Source of the DNA: Thiohalocapsa halophila | GTDB lineage: Bacteria > Pseudomonadota > Gammaproteobacteria > Chromatiales > Chromatiaceae | Reading direction: 5' to 3' | Assembly: GCF_016583825.1 (NCBI RefSeq) | Contig: NZ_NRRV01000002.1 | Location: 94,651 to 158,650 of the forward strand | DNA: 64,000 nucleotides | In this document: positions 1-8,255 of the stretch, one piece after another | Numbering within the stretch: the stretch's first letter is position 1 | Layout of the letters: each line of letters opens with the position of its first letter | The notes under the pieces: generated by a model | Told to the model about the DNA's origin: nothing | Database searches by the model: none | The model's input: the letters and a program-made list of their open reading frames with translations, nothing else | Position numbers and translations under genes: made by a program

Positions 1-851
1 CAGGTTCATCGTCGTCGCACGCACCAAGGCCGGGTCGAAGTCGCAGCCGAACAGGTTGGTCTGTACATAGCGACGCACCGCATCGGCGGCGCTCAGTGCA
101 TCGGCCGTGTCCGGCTCGGCGCCGTCGGCGCCGCTTACGGTGTCGCGCTTGTAGCGGGCGAGTTGGTGCGCAACAGTGGCCGCCAGGAAGCCACCGGTGC
201 CGCAGGCCGGATCCAGCACGCGCTCATTCGGCTTGGGGTCCAGCATCCGCACCATCAGCTTCACCGCGCCACGGGGCGTGAAGTACTGGCCGCGATCCCC
301 GCGCAGGTTGTCGCCGACGATCTCCTGGGATGAAGTTGTGGCAGCGCCGGAAAGCGGCCTTGAGCATCTCCGGCTCGGCCTTGCGCAGCCGGGCGCCGGA
401 GGCCAAGAGCCGCGTGCCGATGGTCTCGTCCGCCAGGGGCCAGTCGCCCATGGAGCGGAACTTGACGTCGAAGCGGGTGGTTTCCTTCTCGAAGTAGAAG
501 AAGTCCAGGCCGTTGGTCCACAGGCCCCAGAGACAGCTGTCGGCCTCGGCCATTGCCGCCTTGAGCAGTGCGAAGTCCTTCTCGGCCTCCTCCGGCGAGC
601 GGATCTTGACCACGCCCTTGCGACCGATCGCGGGCGATGCGCTGGCGCACCTGCTCCTTGGCTGTGTCCTTGACCGGCTGGTTGCTGATGTAGTCCAGCA
701 GCATGCCGTCTTCCAGGGTCGTGGCCTGGTCCTGGCTCGTCGCGTCTGGGGATGACGGCACGGCAGCGTCAGTTTTGGCCGGCGGCTCGAAGGCCTCGGG
801 GGCTTCGGCAACGCGATCCTGGGACTCCTTCATGGGGACTTTCTCGGTCAC
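1..851 (-). pseudogene. N-6 adenine DNA methylase (type I HsdM-like), two frameshifts, cut by the window edge
   Basis: The minus strand encodes an HsdM-type methyltransferase in three successive frames. The first piece (about 640-851, GTG start) has the helical N-terminus with LLDYISNQPVKDTAKEQVRQ. The second (about 335-640) has GLDFFYFEKET and RLRKAEPEMLKAAFRRCHNFI. The third (about 335 to base 1) has LRGDRGQYFTPRGAVKLMVR followed by the SAM-binding motif DPACGTGGF near 190-215. One-base slips near 630 and 335 join the pieces. The NPPF/Y catalytic motif would lie beyond base 1. The GTG start overlaps the stop of the upstream toxin gene by two bases, suggesting coupling. No specificity (HsdS) or HsdR gene is visible. 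Family assignment is firm; whether the slips are real or sequencing errors cannot be told here. Confidence 0.75.
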
Positions 852-1280
852 GGTGTGGTCGCTTGCCCAAACGGATTCAGCAACCGCACGCCGGTGGCCG
901 TGAAATCGTTGCTGTTGCGGGTGACCAGCGTCAGGTCGTAGACCAGCGCGGTGGCCGCGATCTGCTTGTCGAGGGCGTTCTCATGGTGGGGCACGCGCAA
1001 CCGGCCCCAGACCTGCGCCACGTCGGCGTCCAGGCTCAGGATCTGGCTGGCGTAGTCCTGCAGCACGGTCTCGAGCCAGCGTGCCAGTCGCTCCGCCTGA
1101 TCCGTGTCGCCGCGATGGCGGATCAGCTCGACGCCGCGGCGCAGCTCACCGACGGTGACGGCGGATAGAAACAGCTTGCGGCCGTCGTTGCGAGCGCTCT
1201 GGAAGAACCGCACGGACGCCCCGGTCCGCCTTCTCGCCCTTGCCGCCTTCACTGATGACGTTGATGTCAATCAAATACAC
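848..1280 (-). pseudogene. VapC/FitB-type PIN-domain toxin, one frameshift
   Basis: A PIN-domain RNase toxin in two frames. The first frame, from a GTG at 1280, gives VYLIDINVISEGGKGEKAD with the first metal-binding Asp. The second gives FFQSARNDGRKLFLSAVTVG, then ELRRGVEL with the conserved Glu, and ends ALDKQIAATALVYDLTLVTR NSNDF with the later acidic residues. A one-base slip near 1210 separates them. Together they make about 144 residues, the normal length for the family. The GTG start lies inside the 3' end of the antitoxin gene, the usual coupled arrangement. If the slip is real the toxin is dead; if it is a sequencing error this is an intact module. Confidence 0.75.
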
Positions 1281-1503
1281 CCGCAGCCCGCTCCCTGGTC
1301 TCGGCGCGCTCGAAGTCGCTGTCCTCGCCGACATCGGGCATGGAGGCCAGGACCTCGGCGAAGCTGCGCTTGGGCGGGGACAGCAGCGCCTGCTCCAGGA
1401 TCAGCCGATGCTCGGCCTCCGCGCTGCGGCCATGGCCGGCGGCACGGCGCTTGAGCGCATCGACGATACGCTGATCGAGGTTTCTGACGAGCAGGTTGGC
1501 CAA
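1267..1503 (-). CDS. VapB/FitA-type ribbon-helix-helix antitoxin
   Basis: A 78-residue protein starting at TTG, with a stop codon just upstream in frame. The N-terminal half (MANLLVRNLDQRIVDALKRR, then AAGHGRSAEAEHRLILEQAL) fits the FitA/VapB-like ribbon-helix-helix fold, which binds the operator. The C-terminal half is acidic and would wrap the toxin. It overlaps the PIN toxin start by 14 bases and is the first gene of a leftward transcript running into the toxin and the methylase. The role is inferred from the fold and from the partner gene. Confidence 0.75.
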   Translation of the reverse strand: MANLLVRNLDQRIVDALKRRAAGHGRSAEAEHRLILEQALLSPPKRSFAEVLASMPDVGEDSDFERAETRERAAGVFD

Positions 1504-1635
1504 GGCCCGGCCCTACACTTAAGACAATGATTGCAATGCTGGCAGACCAATGGGAGCCGTCTAGGCAACGCCGAGCGAGCTGGTCTCTACCGAGGTCTTC
1601 AAGGGCGTATCTCCCGTAGTCTGGCCAGAACGCCG

Positions 1636-2418
1636 TTACTCGGGATAGAGCCAGGCCCGCAAGCCCTCGCGGCTGAAGGGCTGCCAGGCGTCGGCGGGCT
1701 GGGCGAGACGGTCGGCGATGGCGTAGAGGGTCAGCGGATGCACGCCGAGGCCGAGGTGGCTCGACTCCACCTGGATGTTCTCGGCCTCGGGTCCGCTGGG
1801 GATGATGCTGTGCTCCCAGGGCACGATGCCGTCGCTGCGGCTATAAAGGCTGCTGGTGGGCACCGGCAGCGCTCCGTGCAGGTCGCCGAGCTCCGCCGGC
1901 AGACCCATGGGATGGCCGGTGAGGCGCTCGTATCCGCGCCACAGGTCGGCGGGGCGGGGCTCGCCGTCGACGGGCGTGCCCAGGGTGAGCACCTGGCGCA
2001 CCTCGCCGGGCGCCGCCAGTGCCAGCGCCCGGGCATAGAGGCCGCCCAGGCTCCAGCCCACCAGGCTCACCGCTCGGCCGTAGCCCTCCGCGAGCTCGGC
2101 CAGGCGGCGGCGGCAGGCGTCGAACACCCCGGCGCGGGGGCCCAGGTTCACGCCCTGCCCCCAGGCAGAGACCGCATAGCCGCGGCCGGAGAGAAAGCCG
2201 CGCAGCGGCAGGGTGTTCAGATCGCTGCCGAACATGAGCGGCAGCACCAGCACCGGATGGCCGTCGCCCTTCGGGGCGGTGGCGAGCAGCGGCTGCGCGG
2301 CAATATTGGCGCCCAATTCCCACGGGGCGCGAGCCTCCAGTGCCAGGCGCATCGGCGCGGTGAGCCGCTGCATGAGCTTGCCGGCGACGCGGTTGTTCGA
2401 TTCGAAGCTGTGGGCCAT
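1636..2418 (-). CDS. Alpha/beta-fold hydrolase
   Basis: A predicted cytosolic serine hydrolase of 260 residues. The nucleophile elbow GWSLGG has its Ser at residue 123. A strand-turn core (GHPVLVLPLMFGSD) precedes it, and a late His (ESSHLGLGVHP) could complete a triad. The set resembles esterase, lipase or PHA-depolymerase-like proteins, and the substrate is unknown. The start MAHSFESNNR is preferred because GAAAGGA lies ten bases upstream; a longer frame to 2505 runs into the helicase gene. It lies downstream of the DEAD-box helicase on the same strand and may share its transcript. Confidence 0.8.
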   Translation of the reverse strand: MAHSFESNNRVAGKLMQRLTAPMRLALEARAPWELGANIAAQPLLATAPKGDGHPVLVLPLMFGSDLNTLPLRGFLSGRGYAVSAWGQGVNLGPRAGVFDACRRRLAELAEGYGRAVSLVGWSLGGLYARALALAAPGEVRQVLTLGTPVDGEPRPADLWRGYERLTGHPMGLPAELGDLHGALPVPTSSLYSRSDGIVPWEHSIIPSGPEAENIQVESSHLGLGVHPLTLYAIADRLAQPADAWQPFSREGLRAWLYPE

Positions 2419-2501
2419 AGGACTGCGTCCTTTCTTTCGTATGGGGCGAGCTGTGCGGGCAGCGGCTTCGCCGCACGCGCCGGCGCTCGGCTTGGCCGGC
2501 G

Positions 2502-3899
2502 TCAATGCCGCCGCTTCGGCGGCTCGAAGCCGGCTTCGACACCGTCCCCGGATGGCTTGGCGGCAGGCTGGCGGCGCTTGCCGATGTTCTTGCGATCCCG
2601 CAGTCGCTGTTTGGACTTGGCGCCGGCCTTAGCGCCGGCCTTGGGCTTCGCCTTGGCGGCTCCGGCAGCGCGCTTGGCTCCCGGGCGGGCCGCCGCCTTC
2701 TTGGCCGGCTTTCGCCGCTTCGGCGCGCCCCGGAAGAGCGCATCCAGCCCGTCCAGCGTACGCTGCTCGACATGGAGCCCGAGATAGCGCTCGATACCCG
2801 CCATGCGGTTCCATTCCGGCGCGCTCACCAGCGACACCGTGAGCCCGGACCGCCCGGCGCGGCCGGTGCGCCCGCTGCGGTGCAGGTAGTCGTCCCCGCT
2901 GCGCGGCACGTCCAGATTGACCACCAGCTCCACACCGGGCACGTCGAGCCCGCGGGCGGCAACGTCGCTCGCCACCAGCACCGCCACAGTTCCGTCGCGG
3001 AACAGGCCCATGACCCGCTTGCGCTCGCGCTGGTCCAGCTCCCCGTGCAGCACGGCGCAGCGGATGTCGAGATCCGCGAGCCGAGCCGCCGCCGCCTCTG
3101 CGCCGGCGCGGGTGTTGCTGAATACCAGAGCGCGCTCGTAGTCCGCCTCCATCAGCAGCCGATGCAGCAGCCGCGCCTTGTGCGCCGGGTCATCGGCGAG
3201 GATCAGCTGGTGGTCGATGTCCGGGTGAGCGCTGCGATGATGATCCAGCGTGACGGTGAGCGGGTCTCGCGACAGGTGCGCCGCAAGCTCCGGCACGCCG
3301 CGCCGGTGCAAGGTGGCAGAGAAGAGCAGGGACTGACGCGCAGCGGGGGCCTGGGTGATGATGGCGACAACGTCTTCGACGAGGCCCATGTCCAGCATAA
3401 GGTCCGCCTCGTCCAGCACCAGGAAGACCAGGTCGGTGAGGTCCACCTCGCCCGTCTCCAGGTGCTCTAAGAAACGCCCCGGCGTGGCGATGAGAATCTC
3501 CGGGTTGCGCCGCAGCGCGTTGACCTGGTGGTTGCGCGGGTCGCCGCCGACGATGGCGGCGGCCGTGAGCCGGGAGTAGCTGCCGAGGGCGTGGAAATGG
3601 TCCAGCACCTGGTAGGCCAGCTCCCGCGTCGGCACCAGCACCAGCGCGCGGGTGCCGGCCCGGGGCGCCGGCGAGGCCAGCAGCCGCTGCATGATGGGCA
3701 GCAGAAAGGCCGCCGTCTTGCCGGAGCCGGTGGCCGCGGCGGCCATCAGATCGCGGCCGTCCAGCGCCGGCGGAATCACGGCGGACTGCACCGGCGTCGG
3801 CGTCTCGAAGCCGGCCTTGGCGATGCCGCGCAGCAGCGGCTCGACGAGGTCGAGCGACGCGAAGCCGCAGCTGTCGGAGGAGTCTGGCTCAGTGCTCAT
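2502..3899 (-). CDS. DEAD-box ATP-dependent RNA helicase
   Basis: A 465-residue RNA helicase, probably acting in ribosome assembly or RNA turnover. In order: Q motif (FETPTPVQ, about 31-38), Walker A ATGSGKT with Lys61, PTRELA at 90-95, DEAD at 163-166, SAT at 194-196, and the late YLHRSGRTGRAGR arginine-finger motif. The last 80 residues are a Lys/Arg/Ala-rich tail (KAKPKAGAKAGAKSKQRLRD) typical of RhlE/SrmB-class proteins and likely to bind RNA non-specifically. The exact subfamily cannot be fixed from sequence alone. A heptamer repeat array begins 15 bases upstream of the start codon and would lie in the 5' leader or promoter. Confidence 0.93.
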   Translation of the reverse strand: MSTEPDSSDSCGFASLDLVEPLLRGIAKAGFETPTPVQSAVIPPALDGRDLMAAAATGSGKTAAFLLPIMQRLLASPAPRAGTRALVLVPTRELAYQVLDHFHALGSYSRLTAAAIVGGDPRNHQVNALRRNPEILIATPGRFLEHLETGEVDLTDLVFLVLDEADLMLDMGLVEDVVAIITQAPAARQSLLFSATLHRRGVPELAAHLSRDPLTVTLDHHRSAHPDIDHQLILADDPAHKARLLHRLLMEADYERALVFSNTRAGAEAAAARLADLDIRCAVLHGELDQRERKRVMGLFRDGTVAVLVASDVAARGLDVPGVELVVNLDVPRSGDDYLHRSGRTGRAGRSGLTVSLVSAPEWNRMAGIERYLGLHVEQRTLDGLDALFRGAPKRRKPAKKAAARPGAKRAAGAAKAKPKAGAKAGAKSKQRLRDRKNIGKRRQPAAKPSGDGVEAGFEPPKRRH

Positions 3900-3913
3900 G
3901 GATTGATGAGGGG

Positions 3914-4055
3914 CGAGCTTCGAGTTTCGAGGGGCGAGTGTCGAGTTTCGAGGGAAGAGGAGGCACTCAAGCCCTCAGCCCTCAGCCCTCAGCCCTCAGC
4001 CCTCAGCCCTCAGCCCTCGATACTCGTCACTCGTCACTCGTCACTCGTCCCTCAA
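3914..4055. repeat. Heptamer array A: inverted arms around a CCCTCAG tract
   Basis: Three blocks with a strict 7-bp period. Bases 3914-3955 are six units of form CGAGNNN (CGAGCTT, CGAGTTT, CGAGGGG, CGAGTGT, CGAGTTT, CGAGGGA). Bases 3972-4020 are six perfect CCCTCAG units plus one degenerate unit. Bases about 4022-4055 hold about four more units, three of them TCACTCG. The right block is the reverse complement of the left type (NNNCTCG), so the outer blocks could pair as a long imperfect hairpin. The array supplies the stop codon (4041-4043) and last codons of the zinc-finger gene to its right. Confidence 0.9.
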
Positions 4056-4271
4056 CTTATACTTCGCCCCACAGTACGGACAGATCGCCTCATGATTCGG
4101 ATCATCCTCGATGGGCAGATAGACCCGTGGGTGCATGTTCCAGACCTCTGCATCCGGCATCGGGCAGGACAGGGGCAGGTCCTTGCGGGTGACGGTGCGT
4201 ACGTTTGGCTCGGCCGCTGGCGGCGGGCTCGCGGCGGGCTGGGAGGGCCGGTCGCGTCGCGACTTCAGCAT
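4041..4271 (-). CDS. Small zinc-finger protein (CHCC type)
   Basis: A 76-residue protein with a C-terminal zinc-binding pattern: Cys36, His47, Cys64 and Cys67 in the context SCPMPDAEVWNMHPRVYLPI and ICPYCGAKYKL. This matches the short zf-CHCC family related to the NDUFS6 accessory domain of complex I, which in proteobacteria often sits beside ilvE, as here. The molecular role is unknown. The N-terminal 30 residues are Pro/Ala-rich and probably disordered. Its final residues and stop codon lie inside the heptamer array, suggesting the original C-terminus was trimmed or replaced. Confidence 0.85.
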   Translation of the reverse strand: MLKSRRDRPSQPAASPPPAAEPNVRTVTRKDLPLSCPMPDAEVWNMHPRVYLPIEDDPNHEAICPYCGAKYKLRDE

Positions 4272-4316
4272 GGATGAGGCTCCTTCACGGTGTACAGCAT
4301 GGATTCGGCTCGCGCC

Positions 4317-5237
4317 TCAGACCAGCGTCAGCCAATGCAGGTGCTCGGGGCTGCGCCCGTGCACCACGTCGAAATACTTGGTCTGCAGCCGCTCGGTAAT
4401 GGGTCCGCGGGTGCCGCTGCCGATGGCGCGACCGTCCACCTCGCGGATGGGGGTCACCTCGGCAGCGGTGCCGGTGAAGAAGGCCTCGTCGGCGATGTAG
4501 ACCTCGTCCCGGGTGATGCGTTTTTCGATGACCTCTAAGCCCATGTCCGCGGCCAGGGCCATGACGGTCTTGCGGGTGATGCCGTCCAGCGCGGAGGTCA
4601 GGTCCGGGGTGTAGATGACGCCGTCGCGGACGACGAAGACGTTCTCGCCGCTGCCCTCCATGACATAGCCCTCGGCGTCCAGCAGCAGGGCCTCGTCGTA
4701 GCCGTCGCGCACGGCCTCCTGCAAGGCCATCATGGAGTTCATGTAGTTGCCGTTGGCCTTGGCCCGGCACATGGTGATGTTCACGTGATGGCGGGTGAAG
4801 GACGACACCTTGATGCGAATGCCGTGCTTAATGCTCTCCTCGCCCAGATAGCTGCCCCAATGCCAGGCGGCGACGATACAGTGCACCTTCAGGTTGTCGG
4901 CACGCAGGCCCATGCCCTCGGGGCCGTAGTAGAGCATGGGCCGGATATAGGCGGATTCGAGCCCATTCTCGCGTACGGCGGCGCATTGGGCCGTGTTCAG
5001 TATGTCGGCGTCATAGGGCAGGCGCATGCCCAGGATGTGGGCGGAGTTGAAGAGCCGCTTGGTGTGGTCCTGGAGCCGGAAGATGGCCGCGCCGCGCTCG
5101 GTGGCATAGGCACGGACCCCTTCGAAGACCCCCATGCCGTAGTGCAGCGTGTGGGTCAGCACATGGGTGTTGGCGTCGCGCCAGTCCACGAGCTCGCCGT
5201 CGTGCCAAATCACGCCATCGCGGTCGGCCATGCTCAT
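4317..5237 (-). CDS. ilvE: Branched-chain amino acid aminotransferase
   Basis: Transfers the amino group of glutamate to the 2-oxo acids of leucine, isoleucine and valine, the last step of their synthesis. The 306-residue protein has the class IV aminotransferase fold: YGMGVFEGVRAY near residue 33, PLP-binding Lys160 in MCRAKANGNYMNS, and the phosphate-binding EGSGENVFVV and FFTGTAAEVTPI loops. GGAG eight bases upstream of the ATG supports the start. It is followed by the zinc-finger gene and probably co-transcribed with it. Confidence 0.96.
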   Translation of the reverse strand: MSMADRDGVIWHDGELVDWRDANTHVLTHTLHYGMGVFEGVRAYATERGAAIFRLQDHTKRLFNSAHILGMRLPYDADILNTAQCAAVRENGLESAYIRPMLYYGPEGMGLRADNLKVHCIVAAWHWGSYLGEESIKHGIRIKVSSFTRHHVNITMCRAKANGNYMNSMMALQEAVRDGYDEALLLDAEGYVMEGSGENVFVVRDGVIYTPDLTSALDGITRKTVMALAADMGLEVIEKRITRDEVYIADEAFFTGTAAEVTPIREVDGRAIGSGTRGPITERLQTKYFDVVHGRSPEHLHWLTLV

Positions 5238-5375
5238 TGTCGTTCTCCGTTGAGACAGGGTTTACAGCGCGCTGGGGAGGCGGCATGGGGTCGGCTGACA
5301 ACGCCCTGCGGTCTGCGCTGTCGAAGCTCGCGGGCGGGCTTGACCGGGGCGCGCACCGAGACACGCCTGAGCGCG

Positions 5376-8255
5376 TCAGTCCATCAGCTGCTGCCAGAGT
5401 CCGGCGACGGCCTCGCGCTCGGCCACCAGCTCGCTGTCCGATACCAGCCCGGGCGAATCCTGCAAGGCGTTGCGATGGTAGGCGGTGCGCAGGGCCTTGT
5501 AGGCGTCGGTGAGCTCCTGCGCGGCGAGGCCGGGCAGTAATGCGAGCCGGTCCAGGGTCTCCAGCAGCCGCACATTGTCCGTCCAGACCGTGAGCTCCGG
5601 GTGCTCGGCGGCCCAGCGAAGCACCGAATATTGAACAATGAATTCGATATCGGCAATACCACCGCGGCCCTGTTTGAGGTCGAAGCGGCCTTCCCGGCTC
5701 TTGTCCAATGACGCGCGCATCTTCGCGCGCATGTCCCGCACGCGGTTGCGGACCTCAGCCGGGTCGCGCGGCAGCTGCAGAATCTCGGCGCGGATCTGCT
5801 GGAAGCGCTCGCCGAGGCGGGCATCGCCGGCCACCGGGCGGGCGCGCACCAGCGCCTGGTGCTCCCAGGTCCAGGCCTCCTCGCGCTGGTAGTTGGCGAA
5901 GGAGGCCAGGGTGCGGGCGATCATGCCCTTGTCGCCGTCCGGGCGCAGGCGGGTGTCGATCTCGTAGAGCACGCCGGAGTAGGTCGGCGTGGTCATGATG
6001 TGGATGAGGCGCTGCGCCAGGCGCACGTAGAACTGACTGCCACTGACGACGCGCTGGTCCGCCGCCGTAGGCTCGGTGGACGCCTCCGTCAGGGCCTCGT
6101 CGTAGAGGAACACCAGGTCCAGGTCCGAGTTGTAGCCGAGCTCGATGCCGCCGAGCTTGCCGTAGCCCAGCACCAGCAGGCCGGGCTGGGTGAGCGCCGT
6201 GCCGGGCGGCAGCCCGTGACGCCGGGTAAGATCGCAGAAGGCGATGGCCAGGCTGCGCTCCGTGGCCACCTCGGCGATTTCCGTCAGGTAGTCGCTCACC
6301 ACCATGAGCGGGATGACGCCGGTAATGTCCGCCGCCGCCGTGCGCAGCTTATTGCCCTGCACGAACTGGCGCAGGCGCTCCATGCGCTGCTCCAGGTCGT
6401 CCTCGCCGACGGTGGCGAGCAGCACGTCCAGCTCTTGCTCCAGGTCCGCGCGGCGCAGGGGCTCGTAGAGCCGGCGCGGGTCCAGCAGCTCGTCCAGCAG
6501 CAGCGGCTGCTTGGCCGTGCGCTCCGCGAACCAGGGGCTTTTCGCGCTCAGCACCACCAGCTGGCGCAGCACGTCCTGGTGCTCTGCGAGCAGCGCCAGA
6601 TAGGCGGTGCGCCCGAGCACGGACTCCAGCACCCTCAGCACCCGCGGCAGGGCCAGGTCCGGAACATCGCTCTCGGCGACGGCGGCGAGTAGCGCCGGCA
6701 CCACGCAGTCCAGGTGCTCGGCGGCACGGGTGCTCAAGCCCCGGCGGGTGGCGGCTTCGCGGAAGTCGGCAATGGCCGCCGCGGCCGCCGCCGGCTCGCG
6801 GAAGCCGTGCTCGGTCAGCAGCCGCTCCATCTCGTCGCTGTCCGGCTTCCGGCTCCAGAGCGCGGCCAGGGGGTGCTCGCCGCCGCCGGGCTCGGCGAAG
6901 ATGGCCTCGAAGCAGCGCTGCACCCGCTCGCGCTGGTCGTCGAGTACCGCCGCGAAGGCCGGCCAGTCGTCGAAGCCCATGCTCTGCGCGAGCCGCTGCC
7001 GGGCTTCCGGCTTCTCCGGCAGCACATGCGTCTGGCGGTCCTGCCAGGCCTGGAGACGGTTCTCGGTGAGCCGCAGAAAGCGATAGGCGGAGGTCAGGGC
7101 CGCCACGTCGGCGGCGGTGAGCAGATCCTTCTCGCCGAGGCGCGTCAGCACAGGCTGGATGGCCGGGATGCGCAGCTCCGGCTCGCGTCCGCCGCGGATC
7201 AACTGAAAGGACTGGCCGATGAACTCGATCTCGCGGATGCCGCCGGGGCCGAGCTTGATGTTGTGCTCCATGCCCTTGCGCTTGAGCTCGCGGGCGATCA
7301 TCACCTTGAGCGAGCGCAGCGACTCGATGGCGCCGAAATCCAGATAACGCCGGTAGACGAAGGGGCGCAGCATGGCCATCAGCGCCGCCGCCGGCCCCGG
7401 TGGCCCGGCCACAACCCGCGCCTTGGTCATGGCATAGCGCTCCCACTCCCGCGCCTGGGCGTGGTAGTAGCCCTCCATGGCATCGAAGCTCATGGCCAGC
7501 GGCCCGGCGCTGCCGAAGGGGCGCAGCCGGGTGTCCACGCGGAAGACGAAGCCGTCCACGGTGACCTGGTCCAGGGCCTGCACCAACCGCTGGCCGAGCC
7601 GGGTGAAGAACTGCTCGTTGGTGAGCTGTCGGGGACCACCGCGGGTCTCGCCGGTGTGCGGAAAGGCGAAGATCAGGTCGATATCCGAGCTCATGTTGAG
7701 CTCGCGGGCGCCGAGCTTGCCCATGCCCAGCACCAGCAGGCGCTGGCGGCGGCCTTCGGCGTCCTCGGGTACGCCGAGCTCGGCCTCGGTCCAGGCCGTG
7801 AGCAGCTCCAGTGCGCGCTGGATGCAGGTGTCCGCCAGCGCGGAGAGGCTCTCCAGGGTCTCGTCCAGGCTCGCCCAGCCGGCGAGGTCCCGCCAGACGA
7901 TGCGCAGCATCTGCCGGCGGCGGAAGCGCCGCAGACAGCGCGCCAGGCCCGGCTCGTCCGGGGCGTCCGGGAACAGGTGCTCCAGCTCCTTGGCGAGCAG
8001 GCGATCCAGCTCGCCGGCCTCCGGTGCGCGGCTCAGGGCGTCCTCGGCGATGAGCCGAGCCAGTGTCTCCGGGCTGCGGGCGGCGGTGAGGGCGGCGAAT
8101 TCGCTGGCGGCCCAGACCTGGGCACGCGCATGCTGGAAGGCGGCATCCTCGGGCACCGCCGACCCTTGCTCCTGCGCCCAGTCCAGCCACTGCGCCCAGT
8201 GCCCCGCCGCCGGGCCCTCGCCGGCCACTGCGCTGTCGGCACGCGCGTCAGTCAT
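5376..8255 (-). CDS. glnE: Bifunctional glutamine synthetase adenylyltransferase/deadenylase
   Basis: Adds or removes AMP on glutamine synthetase in response to the PII state, controlling nitrogen assimilation. The 959-residue protein has two nucleotidyltransferase domains. The N-terminal one has MGKLGARELNMSSDIDLIF and the C-terminal one has LGYGKLGGIELGYNSDLDLV, each with its paired Asp; PGGIREIEF and RGGIADIEFIVQY are also characteristic. The start MTDARADS is chosen because its ATG overlaps the stop of the mutarotase gene by eight bases, implying translational coupling; an upstream ATG would lie well inside that gene. Confidence 0.95.
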   Translation of the reverse strand: MTDARADSAVAGEGPAAGHWAQWLDWAQEQGSAVPEDAAFQHARAQVWAASEFAALTAARSPETLARLIAEDALSRAPEAGELDRLLAKELEHLFPDAPDEPGLARCLRRFRRRQMLRIVWRDLAGWASLDETLESLSALADTCIQRALELLTAWTEAELGVPEDAEGRRQRLLVLGMGKLGARELNMSSDIDLIFAFPHTGETRGGPRQLTNEQFFTRLGQRLVQALDQVTVDGFVFRVDTRLRPFGSAGPLAMSFDAMEGYYHAQAREWERYAMTKARVVAGPPGPAAALMAMLRPFVYRRYLDFGAIESLRSLKVMIARELKRKGMEHNIKLGPGGIREIEFIGQSFQLIRGGREPELRIPAIQPVLTRLGEKDLLTAADVAALTSAYRFLRLTENRLQAWQDRQTHVLPEKPEARQRLAQSMGFDDWPAFAAVLDDQRERVQRCFEAIFAEPGGGEHPLAALWSRKPDSDEMERLLTEHGFREPAAAAAAIADFREAATRRGLSTRAAEHLDCVVPALLAAVAESDVPDLALPRVLRVLESVLGRTAYLALLAEHQDVLRQLVVLSAKSPWFAERTAKQPLLLDELLDPRRLYEPLRRADLEQELDVLLATVGEDDLEQRMERLRQFVQGNKLRTAAADITGVIPLMVVSDYLTEIAEVATERSLAIAFCDLTRRHGLPPGTALTQPGLLVLGYGKLGGIELGYNSDLDLVFLYDEALTEASTEPTAADQRVVSGSQFYVRLAQRLIHIMTTPTYSGVLYEIDTRLRPDGDKGMIARTLASFANYQREEAWTWEHQALVRARPVAGDARLGERFQQIRAEILQLPRDPAEVRNRVRDMRAKMRASLDKSREGRFDLKQGRGGIADIEFIVQYSVLRWAAEHPELTVWTDNVRLLETLDRLALLPGLAAQELTDAYKALRTAYHRNALQDSPGLVSDSELVAEREAVAGLWQQLMD

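Noticed and set aside
1531..2787. A 418-residue plus-strand frame
   Set aside because: It is antisense to the alpha/beta hydrolase and the helicase C-terminus, and has no start signal or family motif.
3972..4055. CRISPR array
   Set aside because: The units are 7 bp with no spacers, and no cas genes are present.
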